NCBI GenBank assembly: GCA_009377495.1
Contig: WHTZ01000024.1
Span: 1 to 64,000 of the forward strand
DNA: 64,000 nucleotides
DNA from: Luteitalea sp.
Lineage (GTDB): Bacteria > Acidobacteriota > Vicinamibacteria > Vicinamibacterales > Vicinamibacteraceae
Direction: 5' to 3'
Below the pieces are notes generated by a model, which worked only from the letters and a program-made list of their open reading frames with translations, did no database searches and was not told the origin of the DNA. The first letter of the stretch is position 1, and each line of letters opens with the position of its first letter. The position numbers and the translations under genes were made by a program. Shown piece by piece: positions 19,224-27,119 of the stretch.

Positions 19224-20327
19224 ATGTCCGATTTGCCGTGGCCAGAAGCGCGCGTCCTCGTCGTCGACGATCAGCCGTCGAACGTTGAAATCCTCGAGCG
19301 GCTGCTGCGTGGCGCGGGGCTGACACACGTGGTCGGAACAAGCGACCCGCGAGCGGCGCTGCGCTTGTTCCTCGACCACCGTCCGGACTTGGTGCTGCTC
19401 GACCTGCACATGCCAGGCCACGACGGCTTTCACGTGCTCGGCGACATCACACCGCACGTGCGTGAGGACGAGTTTCTGCCGATCGTCTTCATCACGGCCG
19501 ACGACAGCCACTCGGTGAAGAAGCGCGCCCTGGCGGTCGGCGCCAAGGACTTCGTCAACAAGCCCTTCGACAGAACGGAAATCTTGCTGCGCCTGCGAAA
19601 TTTGCTCGAGGCACGCTTTTTGTACCTCGCGCTCCAGGCGCAGAACGAGCTGCTCGAACAGAAGGTCCGCGAGCGCACGACCGAGCTCGAGGACGCGCAA
19701 GAAGAGATTTTGTATCGCCTGACGCTCGCCTCGGAGTTCCGTGACGATGACACGATGCAGCACATGCACCGGGTGGGGCAGGTTTCGGCACAGATCGGGG
19801 CGGAGATGGGGCTGTCGGCCGCGACCGTCCGCCTCCTACGGCTGGCCGCGCCTCTGCACGATCTGGGCAAGATCGCGATCCCCGACCACATTCTGCTGAA
19901 GTTCGCGCGGCTGGATCAGGAGGAATACGCCACGATGCGCGCGCACACGACGGCCGGGGCGACCCTGCTCGCCGGCAGCGCACACGCATTGCTGCAAATG
20001 GCGGAACAGATCGCCCTGACACATCACGAGCACTGGGACGGGTCAGGATACGAGCGAGCGCTCAAGGGCGACGAGATCCCGCTCGTCAGCCGCATCGTCG
20101 CGGTGGCGGACGTCTTCGATGCCCTCACACACTCGCGGCCGTACAAGCCAGCCTGGTCGATCGCCAATGCCCTCGAGGAAATCGCTGGCCAGAGCGGCAA
20201 GCAATTCGACCCGGCCGTGGTCGACGCGCTCGTACGCATCGTCGCACGCGGCGAGATCGACCTGACCGACCAAGACTGGCGGCCGCCGGAGCGCGTCGAC
20301 GCCGAGCGTGAGCGGTCTGTGCCGTGA
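19224..20327 (+). CDS. Response regulator with HD-GYP-type domain
   Basis: This 367-residue protein is built as receiver domain (1-125, phospho-acceptor D60 in LVLLDLHMPG), coiled-coil linker (~130-165) and HD-GYP domain (~170-345). HD-GYP proteins such as RpfG hydrolyse cyclic di-GMP. The catalytic H212-D213 in HDLGK and the HHEHWDG segment are present, but the GYP signature reads GSGYERALKG: Tyr276 is followed by Glu277 instead of Pro. Activity is therefore plausible but not certain. No sensor kinase gene is adjacent. The start is ATG 19224, without an obvious Shine-Dalgarno. Confidence 0.87.
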   Translation: MSDLPWPEARVLVVDDQPSNVEILERLLRGAGLTHVVGTSDPRAALRLFLDHRPDLVLLDLHMPGHDGFHVLGDITPHVREDEFLPIVFITADDSHSVKKRALAVGAKDFVNKPFDRTEILLRLRNLLEARFLYLALQAQNELLEQKVRERTTELEDAQEEILYRLTLASEFRDDDTMQHMHRVGQVSAQIGAEMGLSAATVRLLRLAAPLHDLGKIAIPDHILLKFARLDQEEYATMRAHTTAGATLLAGSAHALLQMAEQIALTHHEHWDGSGYERALKGDEIPLVSRIVAVADVFDALTHSRPYKPAWSIANALEEIAGQSGKQFDPAVVDALVRIVARGEIDLTDQDWRPPERVDAERERSVP

Positions 20328-20361
20328 CCCGAGCCTCCCTCAGGCGACGACGGGTGGTCCT

Positions 20362-20400
20362 ACGAGCGCGGGGGCCCAGAAATCTGGGCTCGACGCTCGT
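20362..20400 (+). terminator. Hairpin downstream of the HD-GYP gene
   Basis: An outer stem ACGAGCG / CGCTCGT encloses an inner perfect stem GCCCAGA / TCTGGGC with a 2-base loop. It lies 34 bases after the stop codon. The short ACTTT tail is a weak U-tract, so intrinsic termination is plausible but not textbook. Confidence 0.45.
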
Positions 20401-20533
20401 ACTTTGTATTGGTATTGTCCACTTTGGATTATCATTCCTTACGGGCACCGTTCGTTACGTGGTGGCCGGGCGCCGAGCTTACTCGAGGGTAGGCTTGCGC
20501 GTGGACGCTGTGGTCTGGGCGCACACCTCCTTG

Positions 20534-20553
20534 CCCCGAGCGTAGTCGAGGGG
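20534..20553. repeat. REP-like motif CCCCGAGCGTAGTCGAGGGG
   Basis: This imperfect palindrome resembles a short motif (CC-TGAGC-n-AG-n-CGA-GG) found dispersed between genes in many GC-rich genomes. Only one copy is in the window, so assignment rests on resemblance from memory. Confidence 0.4.
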
Positions 20554-20757
20554 CTTGCCTCTGAGACCGTGTAACCTCAACTGCTCTTCGCGACATGTGG
20601 AAGACCGTGGCCGTTTCGTGCGAGGCAGCTGCGCGAGGCCTTCAGGCCCGCGCTTCAGGCAGGCCGTTTTCCTCACTGTGCCATACATCTCTCACGCTCC
20701 TGTCGTGCACCCCCCTCGAGGCCTCCCATTGGAGCTTCGTTGTGGGCAGAGCCAACC

Positions 20758-22128
20758 ATGAGTGACCCTCAGCCGCACCCTTGGGCCACCTCCTCGCCTG
20801 GCCGCCAAGTACCCCAGCCGATTGCCCCGGAAGACGCCTCGGCTTCCGTAATCGCCGAACGGACGCCGCAGCTCGTGTGGCCCTCGCGCGACGAGGAGGC
20901 CGGTGCGCTCGAGGCCTTTGCGCCCGAAGCGCACACGCCGGTCGCGCTTGCGGTCTCGACATCGTCGACTCCACAACCTGCCGGGCTGATCGCACCACCT
21001 GACGCAGATGCTGAACCGGCCGGGCCAACCGACCCTGTTGCCCCGATGCGAGAATCGGCGCGCCGTTCCCGGGGTGGCGCAGGGAGTCCTGTGCCCGTGC
21101 AAGCTCAGGAGGCCCTGAGCTCCTCGAAGGGCGACGGGCGGCCATCGCGTGGACTGCGGCTTCTGCTTGTGGGCCTCGCGCTGCTGGCTGTGGCGCAGGG
21201 GGTGTTTATCGCAATGCGCCTTCTAGGGCAGGGCGCGGCTGGCGGAACCGCGATGGACGGGGAGATCGTCGTGGACTCGCGTCCGAGCGGTGCCGACGTG
21301 CTCATCAACGGCCGGCCGAGCGGCCAGACCCCCCTGCGTGTTCGCGTCTGGCCTGGGTACCACGTTGTCGAGCTGCGTGCGGGTGACGTCGTCCGCCGGC
21401 AGCACGTCGGCGTGGCGGCGGGCCAGATCGCGTCGCAGTACGTCGAGCTCGGTACGCCTGGTACGACGCCGCGCGCAGCGGCAGCACCGAAGGAAGGCAC
21501 ACTCGTGATCACGAGCAAGCCAGGCGGCGCCCAAGTCACGATCGGCGGCGAAGCACGGGGCACCACGCCGTTGACGCTCGAAGACCTCCCTGCCGGTGGT
21601 CACAGCGTACGCCTCGTCCGGGGTGACCTTCGTGAAACGCGGGAGGTCGAAATCCGCGCGGGTGGGACGACAGAGTTGGCCGTGGCGTTTACGCCAAGCC
21701 CGCCGAAGCCGCCCGCGACGGGGCAGGTGAGAATCGCGTCCGACATCCCGGTGACGGTCTTCGAAGGTGACGACATGATAGGGTCCAGCGATGGCAAGAC
21801 GCTCGAGCTGCGACCGGGCAGACATGTGTTAACGCTGGTGAACGAGACGCTGGGTTTTCGCAACGAGCAGGCGATTGAGGTCCCGGCCGGTCGGAACGTC
21901 ACGGTCGCCGTCACCGTGCCAGAGGGCCGCCTGCGTGTGAACGCCACGCCGTGGGCCGAAGTGCTCGTCGACGGGCGGTCGCTCGGCGAGACCCCCATCG
22001 GGCAAGCGACCTTGCCGCTGGGCCAGTACGAGCTGGTGTTTCGACACCCGAAACTGGGGGAGCGCCGTGTGCCCGTGACAATCAGGGCGGACCGACCAGC
22101 GGTCGCAACGGTTGATTTCAGTAAATAG
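20758..22128 (+). CDS. Membrane-anchored PEGA-domain protein
   Basis: This 456-residue protein has a low-complexity cytoplasmic N-terminus (~1-125), one transmembrane helix (GLRLLLVGLALLAVAQGVFI, near 132-152) and then repeated PEGA-type beta domains: GEIVVDSRPSGADVLINGRP, GTLVITSKPGGAQVTIGGEA and a third, GRLRVNATPWAEVLVDGRSL, preceded by a more divergent repeat. PEGA domains are extracytoplasmic modules of surface-layer-like and signalling proteins; no ligand is implied. ATG 20758 is preferred; an in-frame GTG lies at 20740. The TonB-like gene begins 23 bases after its stop, so the pair is probably an operon. Confidence 0.82.
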   Translation: MSDPQPHPWATSSPGRQVPQPIAPEDASASVIAERTPQLVWPSRDEEAGALEAFAPEAHTPVALAVSTSSTPQPAGLIAPPDADAEPAGPTDPVAPMRESARRSRGGAGSPVPVQAQEALSSSKGDGRPSRGLRLLLVGLALLAVAQGVFIAMRLLGQGAAGGTAMDGEIVVDSRPSGADVLINGRPSGQTPLRVRVWPGYHVVELRAGDVVRRQHVGVAAGQIASQYVELGTPGTTPRAAAAPKEGTLVITSKPGGAQVTIGGEARGTTPLTLEDLPAGGHSVRLVRGDLRETREVEIRAGGTTELAVAFTPSPPKPPATGQVRIASDIPVTVFEGDDMIGSSDGKTLELRPGRHVLTLVNETLGFRNEQAIEVPAGRNVTVAVTVPEGRLRVNATPWAEVLVDGRSLGETPIGQATLPLGQYELVFRHPKLGERRVPVTIRADRPAVATVDFSK

Positions 22129-22151
22129 CGCAGGGCGGGAGGGAGCCTGTG

Positions 22152-23171
22152 ATGACCGCGCTTCGCCGGAACGTCGTTTGGATTGGGGGCCTGGCCGCGG
22201 TCTTCCTGCTCCCGCATGTGGTGCGTGCGCAGGAGCCGCTCGAGCGCGCGCAGGCGCTCTACGCGTCCGCGCAGTTCGCCGACGCGCTTGCGGTGCTGAC
22301 CAGCATCCGACCGGCCACGCGAGGCGAGACGGTCGCTGCGGCCAAGACACGAGCACTGTGCCTACTCGCGCTCGATCGGACCGCGGAGGCTGAGGGGGCG
22401 TTCGAGACGCTCGTCGAGGCGGATCCGAGCGTGCGACTCACCGAGGCGGACGCGGCGCCGCGCGTGCGCGCCCTATTTGGCAAAGTGCGTCAGCGCGTGC
22501 TGCCATCGCTCGTGCATGAGCGCTTTGCGGCGGCCAAAGGACTCTTTACGGATGGGAAGCGCGCGGACGCAGCCGTTGCTTTCCGCGAGCTGAGACCGCT
22601 CCTCGATGATCCCGACCTTGCGAAGGCGGCCATGCCGGGTGTCTCAGACTTGCGCGTTCTAGTCGATGGGTTCGTTGCCCTCACCGCCGCTGACGCTGAC
22701 CCCGCCTCGTCGAGCCCGAAGCCCACAACGCCTGAGGTTGCCTCGGCCGACGCTCCTGATCCAGCCACGAATGGTGAGAAGGCGACAACGCCGGACACCG
22801 CGCCCATCGCGGAGCTACCAAAGGCCGATGCACCTGCAACGGGCGCTGCCGCAACCGATTCGCCTGTCACCGCAGAGGACCCGGGGCTCCGCCGAGCGTC
22901 ACCGCCCGCGATCGTGCCACCAGTCGTTGTCACTCAAGAGGTCCCTCGGCCACGAGGCATCACCCTCACCCGCCAATCTGCCAAGCTGGTGCTCGAGGTG
23001 CTCATCAACGAGCAAGGACGCGTCGATCGCGCCACGTTGAAGGAGCCCCTGCACCCGATCTACGACCAGATGGTGTTAGCCGCCGTCGAACATTGGCAAT
23101 ATCGACCCGCGACGCGTGACGGCCAGCCCGTGAAGTTTCTCAAGACCATCGAGGTCACCGTTCATCCGTAG
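22152..23171 (+). CDS. Exported protein with TonB C-terminal domain
   Basis: This 339-residue protein has a signal peptide ending at VVRAQ and a helical tetratricopeptide-like region (~25-170), where runs such as ALYASAQFADALAVL are TPR-like. A proline/alanine/threonine-rich spacer (~180-260) follows, then a TonB_C-like domain (~270-339: AKLVLEVLINEQGRVDRATL ... HWQYRPATRDGQPV). Standard TonB proteins have an N-terminal membrane anchor; here a cleavable signal is more likely, so it may act in the periplasm instead of energising receptors. A GGAGGGAG Shine-Dalgarno precedes ATG 22152; GTG 22149 is an alternative. Confidence 0.78.
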   Translation: MTALRRNVVWIGGLAAVFLLPHVVRAQEPLERAQALYASAQFADALAVLTSIRPATRGETVAAAKTRALCLLALDRTAEAEGAFETLVEADPSVRLTEADAAPRVRALFGKVRQRVLPSLVHERFAAAKGLFTDGKRADAAVAFRELRPLLDDPDLAKAAMPGVSDLRVLVDGFVALTAADADPASSSPKPTTPEVASADAPDPATNGEKATTPDTAPIAELPKADAPATGAAATDSPVTAEDPGLRRASPPAIVPPVVVTQEVPRPRGITLTRQSAKLVLEVLINEQGRVDRATLKEPLHPIYDQMVLAAVEHWQYRPATRDGQPVKFLKTIEVTVHP

Positions 23172-23221
23172 GGCTGCCGCTGTCGGGACTAGGCATTTTC
23201 CCGTACGTAGCGCGCGGCCTT

Positions 23222-23390
23222 TCCGCCTTCGCGCTTCGCGCTTCGGCGGACCCGCCACGGCGGCCCGCGAGACGCGGGCCGCTAGCCAGCACTGGCTTGT
23301 CGGGTCCCCACGGGACCCGACCGGGGCGAAGGCGGGCAGGCCGCGCGGGCGACCGTCTCAAGCGCGGACGAGGGGTCTAAAAGACCCCTC
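23222..23390. repeat. Cluster of perfect 3-base-loop hairpins
   Basis: Within 170 bp there are three perfect hairpins with 3-base loops. These are GCGGCCCGCG/CGCGGGCCGC (23260-23282), GTCGGGTCCC/GGGACCCGAC (23299-23321) and GAGGGGTCT/AGACCCCTC (23370-23390). A looser TCCGCC...GGCGGA palindrome lies at 23222-23250. They lie between the TonB-like and DUF2339 genes, fill the gap almost completely, and could act as terminator or be REP-like elements. Confidence 0.75.
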
Positions 23391-23419
23391 GCTACGTACT
23401 GTGGTCGTCTACGCGTGAG

Positions 23420-25573
23420 GTGAAGCTGGACGTGGAGCTCTTGTTTCTGCTGGTTGTGACGACGTTCCTGACCGCCGTCGGTATCGCGCTGCTGATAGGG
23501 GTCCCGCTGACACTCATCCGGCGGTACCGCGATGCGGCCGGAAGACCGGTCGACACGCCCGGACCTGCAACAGCACCGCCGCCGGGACCGTTACCAGAAT
23601 CGACGACAGCCGCATCACCTCCGCAGCCCACGCCGCGGCGACCTGGTGAGATCGAGGCGCTGATCGGCACACGCTGGCTGCTCTATATCGGTATTGCGGC
23701 AGTCGTTCTCGGCCTCGCATACTTCGTGCGCTATGCGTTTGCGCAGCTCTGGCTGAACGAGCTCACACGCGTGGGGCTTGCAGCGACGGCAGGCGTCGCG
23801 CTCATGGCGCTGGGTGAACGACTTGTTGGTCGTGGCACGGCCGTGTTTGGCCAGGTGCTGAGCGGCGGCGGCCTCGTGGTCTTGTACCTCGCGGTCTATG
23901 CCGCCTACGGCTACTACGGCCTCATCGGTAGCGCGACGGCCTTTGCCCTCCTGCTGGCGGTGACGGCGCTCACCTATGTCCTGGCCCGTCGGTACGAGTC
24001 GCTCCCTTTTGCCGTGTTGGCCGTGATCGGTGGCTTCGTCACGCCTTTCCTCGCGGGCGGATACCGTGAGAGCGCAATCGCGCTGCTCACGTTCGATCTC
24101 GTCCTCGCTGCCGGTACGTTGGTCATCGCGGCGCGCCACAACTGGCCCGGCCTCTCGATCGTCGCTTACGCGGCCACGATCGCGAGCCTGCTCGGTTGGG
24201 CGAACACGGCCTACCGGCCATCGCTGTGGCTTCTGACCGAGCTCTTTCTGACCGGCTTTGCGGCCGTGTTCACGCTGGCGGCTGTGCACGCCAAGCAGTC
24301 ACCGTCGCCCGCGAAGGATGGCATGGCCGCGGTGCTCATCACCGCGCCGGCTCTGTACTACATCGTCTCGCTGGGCTTGCTGGGTGGGCATCTTGACGCG
24401 CTGCTGGTCTTTCTCGTCGCCCTGACGCTCGTGGGCGCAATGCTCGACGTGCGGTTCGGACGCTCGGATGTCACGCTGATCTTCTGGATCGCGGTGAGCG
24501 TGCCCTTCTTGGTGCAGACCCAGAGCTTCGCACGTAGCGAGTGGCTGCGAGCGGCGCTCGCCTGCGGCGCGGCCATCTACGTGCTGCATCTGCTGATCAC
24601 GTGGCGCGACGCGGCCATTCAAGAACGTACGCTCACGCGCGGCGACAACCCTCGGCGGTGGCGGGTGGCGCTCATCCACTTGAATGGATGGTGGTTGTTC
24701 GCGGTGATCTATCAGTTCCTGGGCGTCCACGGACCCGACTGGCGTGCACCCGCCACACTCGGCCTCGCGGCGGTCAACGGTGTTATCGCGGCCGGGCTCT
24801 GGTGGCGTGTGCGCGCGGCAGCCCTGCATCACGTTGGCCTTGCGCTCGGCCTCACAGCAGCCGCCATCGTGATCTGGGTCGAGGGTCACGTCGCAACGGT
24901 GGCGCTCGCCATCGAAGGATGTGCGCTCGTGTGGATCGGCCTCGCCGGCCAGCGTCGCTGGGTGCGCGGCGTGGGCGGGCTGCTGATGGGCGTCTCTGGT
25001 CTTCGGCTCCTCGGAAACCTGCTCGCAGGCATGCGCCTCCCCGACAACGTGCTCGCGGCCAACGGGACCGTCACGACGCCGTTCGTCAACACGCTTGTCC
25101 TCACGGCGGCATGCGTCGTCACCGTCATGTACGTGACGGCCCGTCTGTACCGACAATGGGACGCCGCGGAGGTACGCGCGGCGCGTGCGCTGCTGTTCGT
25201 GGGCGCGAACGTGCTCACCTTGCTGGCGCTCACCAAGGAAACGGGCGCCGTGTTCGCGCGATTGGGCTACAGCGGCGACTGGTTGACGTCGCCACATCTC
25301 GCACGCCAGGGCACCATCTCGGCGCTGTGGGCGGCGTACGCCTTTGTGCTGGTGGCCGTGGGGCTCGGGCGGCGGTACGCGCCCATCCGCTATCTGGCGC
25401 TCGTGGTCTTCGCAGTCACCATCCTCAAGGTCTTCGTCGTCGACCTGGCAACGCTCAGTCACGTGTACAAGATGGCCACAGTACTCGTGCTTGGCGTGCT
25501 GCTGCTCGTGGCGTCGTATCTGTACACCAAGATGCCCGTCATCTTTTCTCACGAAGATGAGAGAAGACCGTGA
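23420..25573 (+). CDS. DUF2339 polytopic membrane protein (second paralogue)
   Basis: This 717-residue protein has the same architecture as the product of 16158-18449: an N-terminal membrane helix, a proline-rich cytoplasmic linker, the GEIEALIGTRWLLYIGIAAV signature and about 20 transmembrane segments. The C-terminal segments of the two align well (RYLALVVFAVTILKVFVVDL against RYLGVTLVILALTKLCVIDF). Function is unknown. The start is GTG 23420, near a weak GTGAGG ribosome site. Its final codons (about from TKMPVIFS) are supplied by the outer arm of the palindromic family C repeat, so its extreme C-terminus appears repeat-derived. Confidence 0.83.
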   Translation: MKLDVELLFLLVVTTFLTAVGIALLIGVPLTLIRRYRDAAGRPVDTPGPATAPPPGPLPESTTAASPPQPTPRRPGEIEALIGTRWLLYIGIAAVVLGLAYFVRYAFAQLWLNELTRVGLAATAGVALMALGERLVGRGTAVFGQVLSGGGLVVLYLAVYAAYGYYGLIGSATAFALLLAVTALTYVLARRYESLPFAVLAVIGGFVTPFLAGGYRESAIALLTFDLVLAAGTLVIAARHNWPGLSIVAYAATIASLLGWANTAYRPSLWLLTELFLTGFAAVFTLAAVHAKQSPSPAKDGMAAVLITAPALYYIVSLGLLGGHLDALLVFLVALTLVGAMLDVRFGRSDVTLIFWIAVSVPFLVQTQSFARSEWLRAALACGAAIYVLHLLITWRDAAIQERTLTRGDNPRRWRVALIHLNGWWLFAVIYQFLGVHGPDWRAPATLGLAAVNGVIAAGLWWRVRAAALHHVGLALGLTAAAIVIWVEGHVATVALAIEGCALVWIGLAGQRRWVRGVGGLLMGVSGLRLLGNLLAGMRLPDNVLAANGTVTTPFVNTLVLTAACVVTVMYVTARLYRQWDAAEVRAARALLFVGANVLTLLALTKETGAVFARLGYSGDWLTSPHLARQGTISALWAAYAFVLVAVGLGRRYAPIRYLALVVFAVTILKVFVVDLATLSHVYKMATVLVLGVLLLVASYLYTKMPVIFSHEDERRP

Positions 25574-25637
25574 AAAAGGGGACAGGCCCCTTTTTCGGCT
25601 GCGTACGTTCTCGAAAAAGGGGCCTGTCCCCTTTTTC
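25528..25637. repeat. Family C palindromic repeat (copy 1), probable bidirectional terminator
   Basis: A perfect 26-bp inverted repeat (25572-25597 and 25612-25637; arms contain AAAAAGGGG...CCCCTTTTT) encloses a 14-base spacer. A left outer arm, AAGATGCCCGTCATCTTTT (25528-25546), matches the outer arm of the 52811-52951 copy with one change; the right outer arm is missing. It sits between convergent DUF2339 and gltD genes, and its GC stem with flanking A and T runs should terminate transcription from both sides. Confidence 0.85.
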
Positions 25638-25674
25638 ATGTCTCAGGAGGAGAATGAGGGCCCGGTCGATTCGC

Positions 25675-27096
25675 TCACACTGAAAGGTAACGATCCATAG
25701 CTGCTGCCGCTTGGCGTCCCTCCGCGATCGCCCAGACGATGAGCGACGCCCCGCGGCGTGCATCGCCTGCAACGAAGACACCGGGCCTCGTTGTCTGGTA
25801 CTCCGCGTCGTGCGTGATCCGTCCGCGGGCGTCGAGCTCGACGCCGAACTGCTCGAACAGTGGACTGCGCTCCGGGCCGACGAATCCCGTGGCAATGAGC
25901 ACGAGATCCGCATCTTCGACGAAATCCGTTCCAGCGACCGGCCTGAAGATGAACCGCCCGTCCTCGACGGCTGGCTCGACATGCACACCATGCAGCCGCG
26001 TCACCCGACCGTCGGCGTCCCCTTCGAGCCTGGTCGTCATCAACGAGTACTCGCGGGCACCGCCCTCCTCGTGCGCTGACGACACGCGGAAGATGTTGGG
26101 CCATTCCGGCCAGGGGTTGTCGCTTACACGGGTGTCCGGTGGACGCGGCGCAATCTCGAATTGCAACACCTCGCGCGCGCCTTGTCGGTGCGCCGTGCCC
26201 AGGCAGTCAGCACCGGTGTCACCGCCGCCCAGAATGATCACGCGCTTACCGTGAGCACCGATGCCCTTCGCCGCATCGAGCGTGTCGCCGGCCAGTCGTC
26301 GGTTCTGTTGCTCGAGGTAGTCCATCGCGAGATGGACACCGGCGAGATCATCGCCGGGCACGTTGAGGCCACGCGGCTCCGTGGCGCCGACCGCAAGACA
26401 GACGGCATCGAACTCTCGGACCAGCTGCTCACCCGTCACGTCGACGCCCACACTGACGCTCGGCCGGAACGCCACACCTTCGGCGCTCATTTGCTCCAGC
26501 CGACGATCGAGCAGGTGCTTGTGCATCTTGAAGTCTGGGATGCCGTAACGCAGCAATCCCCCGACGCGGTCGGCACGCTCGAAGACGACGACGTCGTGGC
26601 CGTCCCGCGCGAGCTGCTGTGCGCAGGCAAGGCCCGATGGCCCGGACCCAATCACGGCAACACGCCGGCCCGTACGGTGGATCGGCGGCTCTGGAGCGAT
26701 CCATCCCTCTTTCCAGGCGCGATCGACGATGCTGACCTCGACTTGTTTGATCGTGACGGCATCATCATTGATGCTCAGCACACAGGAGGCTTCGCATGGC
26801 GCTGGGCAGAGACGACCGGTGAACTCCGGGAAGTTGTTCGTCGCGTGCAGGCGCGCGATCGCCTCGCGCCAGCGATCGCGATACACGAGGTCGTTCCATT
26901 CGGGAATGAGGTTCCCGAGGGGGCAGCCCTGCAGGCAGAAGGGAATGCCGCAGTCCATGCAGCGCGACGCTTGCGCGCGCAGCGTCGACGCCGGAAATGG
27001 CTCGTACACCTCGTGGTAGTCGCGGAGGCGCACCTCGACGGGTCGGCGCGTTGGCGCCTGCCGGCGAAGCTCGATGAAACCGGTCGGATTGCCCAT
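25675..27096 (-). CDS. gltD: Glutamate synthase small subunit
   Basis: This 473-residue NAD(P)H-oxidising subunit of glutamate synthase passes electrons to GltB for making glutamate from glutamine and 2-oxoglutarate. The N-terminal cysteine clusters CMDCGIPFCLQGCPLGN and CPAPCEASCV hold the two [4Fe-4S] centres. They are followed by the FAD motif VIGSGPSGLACAQ (~150) and a second nucleotide-binding motif, IILGGGDTGADC (~290). Length matches the family. It lies 23 bases after gltB on the same strand. It is cytoplasmic and the motifs are intact. Confidence 0.96.
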   Translation of the reverse strand: MGNPTGFIELRRQAPTRRPVEVRLRDYHEVYEPFPASTLRAQASRCMDCGIPFCLQGCPLGNLIPEWNDLVYRDRWREAIARLHATNNFPEFTGRLCPAPCEASCVLSINDDAVTIKQVEVSIVDRAWKEGWIAPEPPIHRTGRRVAVIGSGPSGLACAQQLARDGHDVVVFERADRVGGLLRYGIPDFKMHKHLLDRRLEQMSAEGVAFRPSVSVGVDVTGEQLVREFDAVCLAVGATEPRGLNVPGDDLAGVHLAMDYLEQQNRRLAGDTLDAAKGIGAHGKRVIILGGGDTGADCLGTAHRQGAREVLQFEIAPRPPDTRVSDNPWPEWPNIFRVSSAHEEGGAREYSLMTTRLEGDADGRVTRLHGVHVEPAVEDGRFIFRPVAGTDFVEDADLVLIATGFVGPERSPLFEQFGVELDARGRITHDAEYQTTRPGVFVAGDARRGASLIVWAIAEGRQAAAAMDRYLSV

Positions 27097-27119
27097 CTGC
27101 TCTCTGTCTCACGACAAGC

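Larger units (their letters stand above)
20328..20757. other. 430-bp gene-free interval
   Basis: I see no supportable coding region or RNA gene here. It contains a strong hairpin just after the HD-GYP stop (20362-20400), an AT-rich tract near 20400-20440 that could hold a promoter for the PEGA gene, a REP-like motif at 20534-20553 and a weak inverted repeat around GGCCTTCAGGCC (20637-20648). Confidence 0.6.

Noticed and set aside
25572..25637. Terminal inverted repeats of an insertion sequence
   Set aside because: Only 14 bases lie between the arms, there is no transposase, and the same unit recurs elsewhere, so it is a dispersed palindromic repeat.
24299..25639. 446-codon minus-strand frame opposite the second DUF2339 gene
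   Set aside because: The plus-strand protein has consistent membrane segments; this frame is charged low-complexity sequence and begins within the family C repeat.
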